A stretch of 58,948 bases of DNA from an uncultured Caryophanales bacterium (GTDB lineage Bacteria; Bacillota_I; Bacilli_A; RF39; UBA660). The number at the start of each line of letters is the position of its first letter. The stretch's first letter is position 1. Location: assembly GCA_946412015.1 (NCBI GenBank), contig CAMKGA010000007.1, positions 1 through 58,948 of the forward strand, written 5' to 3'. A model generated the notes under the pieces. The model saw nothing but the letters and a program-made list of their open reading frames with translations. It was not told the origin of the DNA and did not search any database. This document shows, one piece after another, positions 45,241 to 53,930 of the stretch. The translations under genes were made by a program, and so were the position numbers.

Positions 45241-46755
45241 ATGAATGAAGTATTAAAAAAAGAAAAGAAAATTTTAGAGTTAATATCAGAGTTATATATA
45301 TTTATTATTATAATACTATTTCCAATAATGGTAGATAAAACAGGCTTTTTTCATATTTTAGAATGTAAATGGAATTATTTTGTAATTATATCTTCTTCTT
45401 ATATTAGTTTAAATGTATTAATAATCTTATATTATTTAATAATAAAAAAAGCTAATTATTTAAGATATATAAAATTATCAATAGTTCAGTGGACTGCAAT
45501 AGCATTTTTAGGTATTAATATATTGTCATGTTTAACTTCACCTTTTCTAAAAAGTTATAATTTGTTTGTAGGTGTTGGTAGAGGTGAAGGACTAATAGTA
45601 ATGTCTTTATATATCATAGCTTTTTTATGTGTATCTATATTTGCTAAATTTAAAAAAAGGCATATATTATATTTTTCAATATCTTCAATAATACTTAATA
45701 CTATTGCAGTATTACAATATGTTGGATTTAATCCTTTTAATATGTATCAAGAAGGAATTGGAACACATAATGTAAGTTTTATGACGACTATTGGTAATAT
45801 AGATTTTATATCAGCAATGTATTGTATATTATTATCAGTATCGCTTGCAGCATTTATATTTTTAAACGATAGTAAAAAAAATAATATAATATACCTTATA
45901 TCTATATTTTTTGGATTCTTTATACTTGGAATTATAGATGTTACAAGTGGTAAGGTTGCGTTTTTATCACTAGCAGTATTATTGTTTCCGTATATAGTTA
46001 GGAATAATAAAAGATTATCTAAATTTATAATTGTAATTGCCACTATACTTATGGCATATTGTAGTAACATTATGCTAAATCCAGAATATCATTATGATTT
46101 AGGTGGCCTTGGAATTTATTTTCAGTTTAATTATATAACTTTATTATTTATAATAGTGTGCAGTATTTTAATTTATTTAGCTTATATACTTTATAAAACT
46201 GATTATAATATTGAGAGTAAAAAAATAATTAAATATTTCTATTATTCAATTGGAATATGTATTTTTTTGGGAATTGTAGGTCTATATTTTGTAAACTTCA
46301 AAAGTGGAATAATGTATGAAATTCATGAGTTATTACACGGGAATTTTGATGATGATTTTGGTACGTATAGAATATTTTTATGGAAACGAACATTTAAATT
46401 AGTGCCACAATTTCCAATTTTAGGGTCAGGCCCTGATAGTTTTGCAATTAGATTTATGGCAAAATATACAGCTGATATAGCATCTATTGGACCGCTTACT
46501 ATAAATGATACAGCTGCTAATGTATACTTTACAATACTAATTAATTTAGGAATAGTTGGATTTATAAGTTATATAGCGTTCTTATTTTCACAAATTAAAT
46601 TAGGTATTAAATATATGAACAAATATTCTAAAATATTATTTATTGCTCTTGTTTGTTACATTATTCAAGATTTCTTTAATCTATCAGTGGTTATTGTAAG
46701 TCCGGTATATTGGCTTTTAATGGGATTGCATTATAGTAGTATAAAAAATAATTAA
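45241..46755 (+). CDS. O-antigen ligase/polymerase family membrane protein
   Basis: 504 residues with ten or more membrane helices. The extracytoplasmic loop has GVGRGEGLIVM and the later GTYRIFLWKRTFKLVPQFPILGSGPDSF, as in Wzy_C/O-antigen ligase proteins that join glycan chains on the outer membrane face. In a Gram-positive-type cell it would act on a capsule or wall polysaccharide. No glycosyltransferases adjoin it, so the glycan is unknown. The neighbouring surface-protein gene could be related to the same envelope. Confidence 0.8.
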   Translation: MNEVLKKEKKILELISELYIFIIIILFPIMVDKTGFFHILECKWNYFVIISSSYISLNVLIILYYLIIKKANYLRYIKLSIVQWTAIAFLGINILSCLTSPFLKSYNLFVGVGRGEGLIVMSLYIIAFLCVSIFAKFKKRHILYFSISSIILNTIAVLQYVGFNPFNMYQEGIGTHNVSFMTTIGNIDFISAMYCILLSVSLAAFIFLNDSKKNNIIYLISIFFGFFILGIIDVTSGKVAFLSLAVLLFPYIVRNNKRLSKFIIVIATILMAYCSNIMLNPEYHYDLGGLGIYFQFNYITLLFIIVCSILIYLAYILYKTDYNIESKKIIKYFYYSIGICIFLGIVGLYFVNFKSGIMYEIHELLHGNFDDDFGTYRIFLWKRTFKLVPQFPILGSGPDSFAIRFMAKYTADIASIGPLTINDTAANVYFTILINLGIVGFISYIAFLFSQIKLGIKYMNKYSKILFIALVCYIIQDFFNLSVVIVSPVYWLLMGLHYSSIKNN

Positions 46756-46776
46756 TGTAGCATTAAAAATAACATA

Positions 46777-46805
46777 TTGAAATAATTTAATATTTGGTGT
46801 ATACT
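46777..46805 (+). promoter_or_regulatory. Promoter of the TPNAT-repeat protein gene
   Basis: TTGAAA (46777-46782), a 17-base spacer, then TATACT (46800-46805). Confidence 0.65.
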
Positions 46806-46831
46806 TTAAATTAAGAATAGGAGTGTGTTTT

Positions 46832-48544
46832 ATGAAATTTGAAAAAAATAATGTAAGAATTGTATTGAGCGTAATTTCTGTGATAGCTTTAGGTATTCTT
46901 GTTGGATATAGCTTGAATGGTAATAATAGCTTTATAGAAGGTGCTTTATATAATGCCGCAGGAGAGGCAACAACTCCTAATGCTACTACTGCAAACGCGA
47001 CAACACCAAATGCAACAACTCCAAATGCAACAACTCCAAACGCAACAACACCAAACGCAACAACACCAAATGCATCAGATTCAAATGCAAGTATTAAAGA
47101 TAATATTATGTACTTATATCAACTTGATCTTTCTGTAAAAACAGCAACAGCAGGAGATGCAATTAATATTACTCTAGGTACTGGTGGAGCTTGTAATTCA
47201 GGGGCGACGATAGTTTTTAAAAATAAATCAAGTAATGAGGTATTTACAACGACAGTAGAATCAATTAATAATAATCCTTATATTGTAATACCAAAGAATG
47301 TAACTGCTGGTAAATATAAGTTAACTGATATTCTATTAACAGGAATTAATAGTGATAATACTACATTTACAAGACAGTATGGAGAGTCTTTAGACGATAA
47401 TAGTATTTATGCAGATTTTGGTATAGAGCTTGAGATAAATGTTCCTGTAGTTAATAATAGTGAAATTAAATCTGATAATTCTGGAATGGTGCTTGCAGAA
47501 AAAAAATTAGAAAGTATAACTATTAATAGTTCGACTGCTAAAGTTGGAGATAAAGTATATGTAAATATAAAAACTAAAAAAGATACTGCAAGTGTTAAGT
47601 TAACATTCAAATCCGATACTGATAGTATGATTGTATACTTAAAATCTTTGGCTAATAAACCATACTTTGAAGTTCCTACAAACACAAAAACTGGAACATA
47701 TAAATTAACAGGAGTATCTTTAAAATATGACATTATGACAGAGACATATACAGGAATTAATGAACCTGGATTGATACCATTTGAATTTAATTCAACAATA
47801 AAAATTACAGATGGAAATAGTAAATCATATGTTTATAATAATGAGGATGTAAATAAAGATGTAATTTATGAGTTATATAATACAAATGACAATAAAGATA
47901 TTATTATAAATGCATCATCAAATCCAGTTATTAATTCAGAATTATTTAATGTAATTAAAGGAAAAAATAAAAAGTTAACTATTAATTATAATGATAATCA
48001 AATTATATTTAATGGTAAAGACATTACTGATGCTAAAACTATAGATGTAAGTATAGCAGTTGATAAAGTAGAAAATAGCGAAGATATTAGTAAGTTAATT
48101 AATAGTGGATTAGTTGTTAACTTTAAAGATAATGGAACTCTTCCTGGTAAAGCGTTAGTTAGAGTAAAATTAAATGATGAATTAAATAAAGAGTTGAAAA
48201 ATAGAATTTATGTATATTATTATGATGATATAGATAATAACTTTAATTTAATTGCATCTAATGTAAAAAAATCGTTGGATGGATATTATCAATTTACAAT
48301 TACACATAATTCAAATTATGTACTTGTAAATAATAAATTAGATAGTAAATTAGTAGCAACTGATAATTCTAATATAGTATCTTTTCAAAAGAGTAATAAA
48401 TTATATTTATTACTAATTGGTGTAGGAGTTTTAGTTATTATTGGTGCAGTTGTAGTAATTATTGTTGCTAAAAATAATAATAAAAAAACAGGAGCTCACT
48501 CTAAAATAAATAATGATAAAAAAACTGATAAGAAGAAAAACTAA
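46832..48544 (+). CDS. Surface protein with TPNAT repeats, two Ig-like domains and C-terminal anchor
   Basis: 570 residues: an N-terminal membrane/signal segment (about 8-26), a run of TPNAT pentapeptides (about 46-87), two related beta-sandwich domains (about 94-195 and 223-330, each with an AGDxI/VGDKV start and a YKLT strand), and a third mixed domain (about 350-510). A C-terminal helix (about 527-548) and a basic Lys/Asn tail follow. There is no LPxTG motif, so it is held by the membrane helix. RBS AGGAG precedes the ATG; the upstream GTG at 46823 is less likely. Confidence 0.65.
   Translation: MKFEKNNVRIVLSVISVIALGILVGYSLNGNNSFIEGALYNAAGEATTPNATTANATTPNATTPNATTPNATTPNATTPNASDSNASIKDNIMYLYQLDLSVKTATAGDAINITLGTGGACNSGATIVFKNKSSNEVFTTTVESINNNPYIVIPKNVTAGKYKLTDILLTGINSDNTTFTRQYGESLDDNSIYADFGIELEINVPVVNNSEIKSDNSGMVLAEKKLESITINSSTAKVGDKVYVNIKTKKDTASVKLTFKSDTDSMIVYLKSLANKPYFEVPTNTKTGTYKLTGVSLKYDIMTETYTGINEPGLIPFEFNSTIKITDGNSKSYVYNNEDVNKDVIYELYNTNDNKDIIINASSNPVINSELFNVIKGKNKKLTINYNDNQIIFNGKDITDAKTIDVSIAVDKVENSEDISKLINSGLVVNFKDNGTLPGKALVRVKLNDELNKELKNRIYVYYYDDIDNNFNLIASNVKKSLDGYYQFTITHNSNYVLVNNKLDSKLVATDNSNIVSFQKSNKLYLLLIGVGVLVIIGAVVVIIVAKNNNKKTGAHSKINNDKKTDKKKN
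46966..47091 (+). repeat. Eight 15-base tandem repeats encoding TPNAT
   Basis: Units such as ACAACACCAAATGCA are repeated about eight times with third-base differences and two drifted ends (TANAT, DSNAS). Unit length is a multiple of three, so slippage changes stalk length without breaking the frame. Confidence 0.9.
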
Positions 48545-48559
48545 TTATCAGTTTTTTTT
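48520..48559. terminator. Bidirectional terminator between convergent genes
   Basis: AAAAACTGATAA and TTATCAGTTTTT arms, with T runs on both strands. Confidence 0.8.
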
Positions 48560-49125
48560 ATTATAGAAATTATATAATCATTATAATATATTGTTTTTGT
48601 AAATATATTTTTTTTATTTACATTTAATATATCAAAACTATTTATATTTATAATGCTATCATTATTCATCTTTAGATATGCTTCTTTTAAAGTATAAATT
48701 TCAAATAATCGTTTAAATACATCTTCTTTTTTTTCTAAAATATAATTTTTTTCATTGCTAGTTGCAAATACATTAATTGTATCTAAATTAATTTTTCTTA
48801 CCTTTTCAATATCAACGCCTATTTCATTATTGCTTATTATGCATACTACTAAATTATCTTTATGACTGATATTAAAATATATATTATAATTTGTTATATA
48901 TGGTTTACCATTTTTAGACTCTTTTATAATACAATCATTATATTTTATATCATAATACTTTTCTAATAATTCTTTTAATATCATTTCACCAACTATAGCT
49001 TGTCTTTTTCTTCTGTTGTTAGAATAGTTTTTTATTCTATCTCTTTTTTCATATCTTATATTTTTAAAAAAAAAGTCAAATTCTTGGGATTTATAGCTAT
49101 TTACATCTCTAATTAAATATTTCAT
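48541..49125 (-). CDS. 4'-phosphopantetheinyl transferase, Sfp type
   Basis: 194 residues from the ATG at 49125 (MKYLIRDVNSYKSQEF). Transfers phosphopantetheine from CoA to a Ser of carrier proteins. Motifs: NISHKDNLVVCI, the metal-binding IGVDIEKVR, and FEIYTLKEAYLK, where the family's Trp is Ile. A carrier protein (51424) and an adenylating enzyme (50028) lie within 3 kb, so it could be dedicated to them. Upstream in-frame codons to 49233 run into the divergent VanW promoter and are rejected. Confidence 0.85.
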   Translation of the reverse strand: MKYLIRDVNSYKSQEFDFFFKNIRYEKRDRIKNYSNNRRKRQAIVGEMILKELLEKYYDIKYNDCIIKESKNGKPYITNYNIYFNISHKDNLVVCIISNNEIGVDIEKVRKINLDTINVFATSNEKNYILEKKEDVFKRLFEIYTLKEAYLKMNNDSIININSFDILNVNKKNIFTKTIYYNDYIISIIKKTDN

Positions 49126-49165
49126 ATATTTATTATATTTAATAAATGAATTATTATCAATAGTA

Positions 49166-49174
49166 TGGTATAAT
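49166..49174 (+). promoter_or_regulatory. Extended -10 box of the vanW-like operon
   Basis: TGGTATAAT, followed by AAGGAG before the ATG at 49200. Confidence 0.55.
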
Positions 49175-49199
49175 ATTTTTAGTATTAAGGAGTGTATGT

Positions 49200-50027
49200 A
49201 TGTCAAGAAAGTTATTTTGTGATATAAATCCAACTTGTTATAAGATATCTTTACAAAAAGAAATAGTGCTTAGACATATAAAAAATATATTAAATTATAA
49301 GGCATTTGCAAGAGATTATTCGAACGATACTCTTCCTAATATAATAAAAAGTCATTCATCAATACTACTTAGAAAATTATACGGAGTTGATATGAAGCTA
49401 CAAGAAAATAAGGTTACTAATATAGAAATAGCTTGCAAAAAAGTGAATGGGTTAATTATTCATCCTGGGGAGATTTTTTCATATTGGAAAACTATAGGAA
49501 AGCCGACTTATAAAAAAGGTTATAAAGATGGACTTGTAATTGGAAGAAATGGTTTGATATCTGGAGTAGGTGGGGGATTGTGTCAAATGGGAAACATGAT
49601 TCATTATTTAGTTTTAAATAGTCCGCTTGAAGTTGTTGAACTACATCATCACTCTGATGCATTATTTCCAGATGAAAGGAGAAGAGTTCCTTTCGGTACT
49701 GGAACATCAGTGTGCTATAATCATATTGATTATAGATTTAAGAATAATTTAGACCAAGATATTCAAATACTAGTATGGGTAAGTGATGGTCAATTATGCG
49801 GTGAATTAAGATGTGAAAAAGATCTTCCATATAGATATAAATTGAAAGAAGAAAATCACCATTTTAAAAAAGAGAACGGAAAGTATTATAGGATATCTCA
49901 AATATATAAAATTACTATCGATAAAAAAAGTAATAAGGAAATAAAAAAAGAATTAATACTTGATAATCATTCTTTAGTTATGTACGATTATTCTCTAATA
50001 CCTAAGAATGAAATAAGGTGTGATTAA
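49200..50027 (+). CDS. VanW family protein
   Basis: 275 residues. The conserved core is GLIIHPGEIFSYWKTIGKPT, then GYKDGLVIGRNGLISGVGGGLCQMGNMIHYLVLNS and HHHSDALFPD, as in VanW proteins. VanW is found in some glycopeptide-resistance clusters, but its role is unknown and it does not by itself indicate resistance. There is no signal peptide. It is the first gene of a three-gene unit with an adenylating enzyme and a carrier protein, whose ATG directly follows its stop. Confidence 0.85.
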   Translation: MSRKLFCDINPTCYKISLQKEIVLRHIKNILNYKAFARDYSNDTLPNIIKSHSSILLRKLYGVDMKLQENKVTNIEIACKKVNGLIIHPGEIFSYWKTIGKPTYKKGYKDGLVIGRNGLISGVGGGLCQMGNMIHYLVLNSPLEVVELHHHSDALFPDERRRVPFGTGTSVCYNHIDYRFKNNLDQDIQILVWVSDGQLCGELRCEKDLPYRYKLKEENHHFKKENGKYYRISQIYKITIDKKSNKEIKKELILDNHSLVMYDYSLIPKNEIRCD

Positions 50028-51431
50028 ATGATAGTAAAAAAAATAAAAGAAGTTGCAAAAAATAATTCAAAAAAAATTGCTTATATAATAGAAGATAATT
50101 CTATAACATATGAAGAATTATATAATAAAGCTAGTACTTATGCAGATTATCTAAAAAGACAAGATAGTAGTCCAGTAATTATATATGGAGAGAAAAGTAT
50201 TGATTATTATATTGCGATGGTATCTTGTTTAATAGCTAAAAGAGCATATATTCCTATATCTTTAAATACACCTAAAGAAAGATTAAAAGATATAATTAAA
50301 ATATCTAAATCTAGTTTAATAATTGCAGATAATGATATTAATATATCTAATATTAAAATTTGTAAATTAGAAGATTTATGTAGTTATAAATTTGATAAAA
50401 TAATTGAGATTAATAATGATATAGCTTATATAATATTCACATCAGGAAGTACAGGAATACCTAAAGGAGTTCCAATTAAATATTCTAATTTATTTAATTT
50501 TGTAACTTGGATTAGCTCATTAAAACCGTTGTGTAATTATAAGAATATAAATGTTTTAAACCAAGCTAACTTTAGTTTTGATTTAAGTGTTGCAGATATG
50601 TATTACTCATTATTTAATGGACATACTTTAATTTCTATCAATAATGATTTTATTAATAATTATAATGAAATGTTTGATGCGATAAAAAAAGTAGATTTAA
50701 TGGTGGTAACTCCAACATTTATGAAATTATGTTTAATCAATAAAGAATTTAATAATAATTATTTTAAAAGATTAAAATGTATTTATTTTTGTGGAGAGAC
50801 GCTAGATAAAAAGATAGTTCAAGATCTTTTTTTTAGATTTAATGATATAAATATAATTAATGCATATGGCCCAACTGAAGCAACAAGCGCTGTATGTGCA
50901 ATTAATATTACAAAGGATATGCTTAATTATGATACACTTCCTATTGGTGATATTAAAAATGCTGCTACTGATATTTCAATTGTTAATAACGAAATAGTAT
51001 TGAAGGGAAAAAGTGTATTTAGTGGATATTTAAACAATATAAATGGAGGCTATTATAAGGAAAATGGTATAGACTGTTTTAGAACTAATGATATTGGATA
51101 TATTAAAAATAACAAATTATACTTTAAAGGTAGATTAGACAATCAAATAAAATATAAAGGATATAGGATTGAATTAGATGATATTGAATTAAATATAAAA
51201 AAAATAGAGTATATTAAAGATTGTGTGGTTATTCCTATATATGATAATAAAATTATAAAAAATTTAAAAGCATATGTAACAGTTAGCAAAGATGTTAATA
51301 TAAATATTATAAAAAAAGATTTAGAAAAGTTAATACCTAAATACATGATTCCTAAAGTAATAATCATTTGTGATAATTTACCATATAATGATAATTTAAA
51401 AATAGATAGAAAGAGTTTAAAATATGATTGA
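50028..51431 (+). CDS. DltA-like amino-acid adenylating enzyme
   Basis: 467 residues. An AMP-forming ligase with the P-loop-like FTSGSTGIPKGVPIKYSN, the A5-type NAYGPTEAT, the ribose-binding TNDIGYIKNNKLYFKGRLDNQIKYKGYRIE, and the C-terminal Lys in NLKIDRKSLK. The pattern and the small carrier protein overlapping its end by eight bases fit D-alanine-carrier ligase (DltA). DltB and DltD, needed to move D-Ala to teichoic acid, are missing here. The substrate could be another amino acid. Confidence 0.75.
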   Translation: MIVKKIKEVAKNNSKKIAYIIEDNSITYEELYNKASTYADYLKRQDSSPVIIYGEKSIDYYIAMVSCLIAKRAYIPISLNTPKERLKDIIKISKSSLIIADNDINISNIKICKLEDLCSYKFDKIIEINNDIAYIIFTSGSTGIPKGVPIKYSNLFNFVTWISSLKPLCNYKNINVLNQANFSFDLSVADMYYSLFNGHTLISINNDFINNYNEMFDAIKKVDLMVVTPTFMKLCLINKEFNNNYFKRLKCIYFCGETLDKKIVQDLFFRFNDINIINAYGPTEATSAVCAINITKDMLNYDTLPIGDIKNAATDISIVNNEIVLKGKSVFSGYLNNINGGYYKENGIDCFRTNDIGYIKNNKLYFKGRLDNQIKYKGYRIELDDIELNIKKIEYIKDCVVIPIYDNKIIKNLKAYVTVSKDVNINIIKKDLEKLIPKYMIPKVIIICDNLPYNDNLKIDRKSLKYD

Positions 51432-51660
51432 TGTAAAAAAATTGCTGTATGATTTATGTGAAGATGAGAGTGTATATGATGATGCTACTGATTTAATAGA
51501 AAGCGGTATCCTAGATTCATTTATGTTAATAGAACTATTTTCAAGTTTAGAAGATAATGGTATTGTTTTGTATCCAACAAGAATAGATAGAGAAAAATTA
51601 AGAACAGTAAAAGGGATAGAAGAATTAATTAGTAATTATTTAAAAAATAAAAAAGATTAA
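51424..51660 (+). CDS. DltC-like carrier protein
   Basis: 78 residues, a four-helix carrier-protein fold with LIESGILDSFMLIELFSSL. The Ser of DSF is the phosphopantetheine site. The fit to DltC (VGIxDS, length, acidic surface) is good, but other peptidyl carriers are possible. Its end overlaps the convergent PrsW gene by four bases. Confidence 0.75.
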   Translation: MIDVKKLLYDLCEDESVYDDATDLIESGILDSFMLIELFSSLEDNGIVLYPTRIDREKLRTVKGIEELISNYLKNKKD

Positions 51661-52379
51661 TTTTTTAGTGGTTTAGATACACTAGATAATCTTTTTATTT
51701 TTTTTAATGCAGTTATATATAAAACAGTTAAATAAATTATAAATAAACTGTATTTTATTATATTAGTTTTTATAAGTAGTAAATCAAATATGAAATGTAG
51801 TGATATAGGGGCTAATATACTTAATATTTTATATTTAATAGCTTTGTTTTTTTTGCCACACATATATGCATTTTTACTAATACCTAGATAAAATCCAGAG
51901 TATATACCAAATACTGCATGGCTTGGTATCGATATTAATCCTCTCATGATAGCTACCATAATTCCGTGATTATAATAGTTTGTAACATAAATAATATTTT
52001 CAAATGTGGCAAATCCTAAAGCAGTACAAGCAGAGTATATTATAGGATCGTATATATGTTTAAAATTCTTATTTCTCCATATAGTTATATAATTAATTAT
52101 CCATTTAGTAAGTTCTTCTGATAAAGTTATAATTACAAATACTTTAACAAATATTTCAAATATATTCATATTATAATAGCTCATATTTAAATAAGGTATA
52201 TATTGTTTTGATATCATTGATATTAATATTGAAATTAAGCAAGCAATGATTCCACCAATAAATAATATTATAATTAGATAAAATGGTTCTTTTTCTGATT
52301 TATCTTTAATATATATATACCAAAGTATTAGCATACTTGGAATAACACATAGTGATAATAATAATGGATTATCAAACAT
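51657..52379 (-). CDS. prsW: PrsW family intramembrane metalloprotease
   Basis: 240 residues with about seven membrane helices. The family motifs are all present: EELTKW (EExxK), GFATFEN (FxxxE), SHAVFG and LHFIFD. PrsW cleaves anti-sigma factors such as RsiW at site 1 in Bacillus; no anti-sigma factor is in the window, so the target is unknown. AGAGGTG precedes the ATG. Confidence 0.85.
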   Translation of the reverse strand: MFDNPLLLSLCVIPSMLILWYIYIKDKSEKEPFYLIIILFIGGIIACLISILISMISKQYIPYLNMSYYNMNIFEIFVKVFVIITLSEELTKWIINYITIWRNKNFKHIYDPIIYSACTALGFATFENIIYVTNYYNHGIMVAIMRGLISIPSHAVFGIYSGFYLGISKNAYMCGKKNKAIKYKILSILAPISLHFIFDLLLIKTNIIKYSLFIIYLTVLYITALKKIKRLSSVSKPLKN

Positions 52380-52423
52380 ACAACACCTCTATCATAAAAA
52401 TAGTATAACATATATTTTTATTA

Positions 52424-52452
52424 TTGACAAAGCATAATAAAATTTATATAAT
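52424..52452 (+). promoter_or_regulatory. Consensus promoter of the T-box operon
   Basis: TTGACA (52424-52429), exactly 17 bases, then TATAAT (52447-52452). It is the best match to consensus in the window. Confidence 0.85.
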
Positions 52453-52458
52453 TATTTT

Positions 52459-52650
52459 GTAATTAGTGAATTTTAGTAATAGTTTTATTGGTAATTAGAG
52501 ATTTGGTGGCAGGTGAAAACTAAACAAGATAAAATTATGAAATACATACTAATCGTATTGATACGTTATAATCTAAAAAAGTGCATAATAGTATTATGAA
52601 ATAGGGTGGTACCACGGCTATGTCGTCCCTAAATCTAATGCTTTTTTTTT
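52459..52650 (+). ncRNA. T-box leader, probably tyrosine-specific
   Basis: The antiterminator element AGGGTGGTACCACGGC (from 52603) with the paired CGTCCCT is the T-box signature. The Stem I distal part (AGAGATTTGGTGGC, AGGTGAAA) and Stem III (CGTAT-TG-ATACG, 52554-52565) are visible. The likely specifier is TAC at 52543-52545 (GAAATACATAC), a Tyr codon, and tyrS is the third gene downstream. The terminator arm ends in ATGC and nine Ts. Uncharged tRNA(Tyr) would allow read-through. The specifier placement is by eye. Confidence 0.85.
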
Positions 52651-52659
52651 GGAGGAAAT

Positions 52660-53277
52660 ATGAAAAAAATTATTTTTGATCTTGATAATACACTTATAAA
52701 ATTTGATGATTCATATTTTTTAGATTATGCCAAAGTTTTGAGGGGAACATATAAAGATGGTAAGAATTTATATAAGATTATTGGTGAATATGAAAAATTA
52801 AAGAAAATATATGATAAAGAAGAATTAGTAAGTTTTATAAATTATAAAATGAATACTAATTATAATATAGATTTAATAAATAATCTAAATGATATTATAA
52901 GCAATAATTGGATATATAAAATACCAGATAATTTGGATGATGTACTTAGTTATTTATATAAAAAATATAAATTGTATGTTCTTACTAATTGGTTTACAGA
53001 TTGTCAAGAGAAAAGATTAGAGAATGCTAATATACTTAAATATTTTAAAGAAGTAGTAGGTAATGATAAATACTTATCTAAACCAAGTATAGATGGGTAT
53101 TTACATATTATTGGTGATACTAATAAAAAAGATGTTATTATGATTGGTGATAATATTGATATTGATATAAAAGGTGCAAAAGATGTTGGTATTAACTATA
53201 TATTATGTGACTATGATAATAAATATAAAGTTAAAAATAAAATAAATAATATAATAAGATTAAAGGAGATGTTATAA
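52660..53277 (+). CDS. HAD family hydrolase
   Basis: 205 residues. Motif I IIFDLDNTLIKFDD with the nucleophilic Asp, motif II VLTNWFTD, Lys in YLSKPSIDGY, and motif III VIMIGDNIDIDIKGAKDVG. The cap is helical, as in subclass I phosphatases. The substrate is unknown. The RBS GGAGG lies directly at the end of the T-box T run, so its translation starts only on read-through transcripts. It overlaps deoC by one base. Confidence 0.85.
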   Translation: MKKIIFDLDNTLIKFDDSYFLDYAKVLRGTYKDGKNLYKIIGEYEKLKKIYDKEELVSFINYKMNTNYNIDLINNLNDIISNNWIYKIPDNLDDVLSYLYKKYKLYVLTNWFTDCQEKRLENANILKYFKEVVGNDKYLSKPSIDGYLHIIGDTNKKDVIMIGDNIDIDIKGAKDVGINYILCDYDNKYKVKNKINNIIRLKEML

Positions 53278-53930
53278 TGCAAATAAATAAATATATAGAA
53301 CATACAAATTTAAAAAATACTGCAACACTTAAAGATATAGAATCACTATGTAATGAGGCTATTAAATATGATTTTGCAGCAGTTTGTGTATATCCATATT
53401 ATGTTGCTTTAGCAAAAGCATTATTAAAGGATACTAATATTGAAGTATGTACAGTAGTAGGTTTTCCAAGTGGAATGAGTACAAGAGAAGCAAAAGTTTA
53501 TGAAGCTATTGATGCCGTAGAAAAGGGAGCAGATATGATTGATATGGTTGTTAATGTTGCAGCCATAAAAAATAAAGATTATGAATATATAAAAGATGAA
53601 ATAGAAGAAATTAGAGATGCTATAGATGGAAAAGTGTTAAAAGTAATTATTGAAACTAATTTGCTTACAGATAGAGAAATAGTAAAAATGACAAATATTT
53701 GTAATGAGTGTTATGTAAACTATATAAAAACTTGTACAGGCTTTACAGGTGGGGTTAATATAGAGCATGTTGATATAATAAACAAACATAAAAATGATTT
53801 AGTTGAAATAAAAGCTAGTGGTGGAGTAAAAACCAAGGAAGATTTAATTGCTATGATAGATGCTGGAGCTACCAGAATAGGAACTAGTCATGGGGTAGAG
53901 ATAATGAATGATAGTAAGGAGTGTAAATAA
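53277..53930 (+). CDS. deoC: Deoxyribose-phosphate aldolase
   Basis: 217 residues. Class I aldolase that splits 2-deoxyribose 5-phosphate to glyceraldehyde 3-phosphate and acetaldehyde. Motifs: YIEHTNLKNTAT, VCTVVGFPSG, DMVVNVAAIK, the Schiff-base Lys in NYIKTCTGFTGG, and EIKASGGVKT. It sits between a HAD gene and tyrS under T-box control, an unexpected partner for a nucleoside-salvage enzyme. The start overlaps the upstream stop and the stop overlaps tyrS. Confidence 0.93.
   Translation: MQINKYIEHTNLKNTATLKDIESLCNEAIKYDFAAVCVYPYYVALAKALLKDTNIEVCTVVGFPSGMSTREAKVYEAIDAVEKGADMIDMVVNVAAIKNKDYEYIKDEIEEIRDAIDGKVLKVIIETNLLTDREIVKMTNICNECYVNYIKTCTGFTGGVNIEHVDIINKHKNDLVEIKASGGVKTKEDLIAMIDAGATRIGTSHGVEIMNDSKECK

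Noticed and set aside
49200-50027. VanW as evidence of a glycopeptide-resistance cluster
   Set aside because: No VanA/B ligase, VanH, VanX or VanS/R genes are present; VanW proteins are widespread without resistance.
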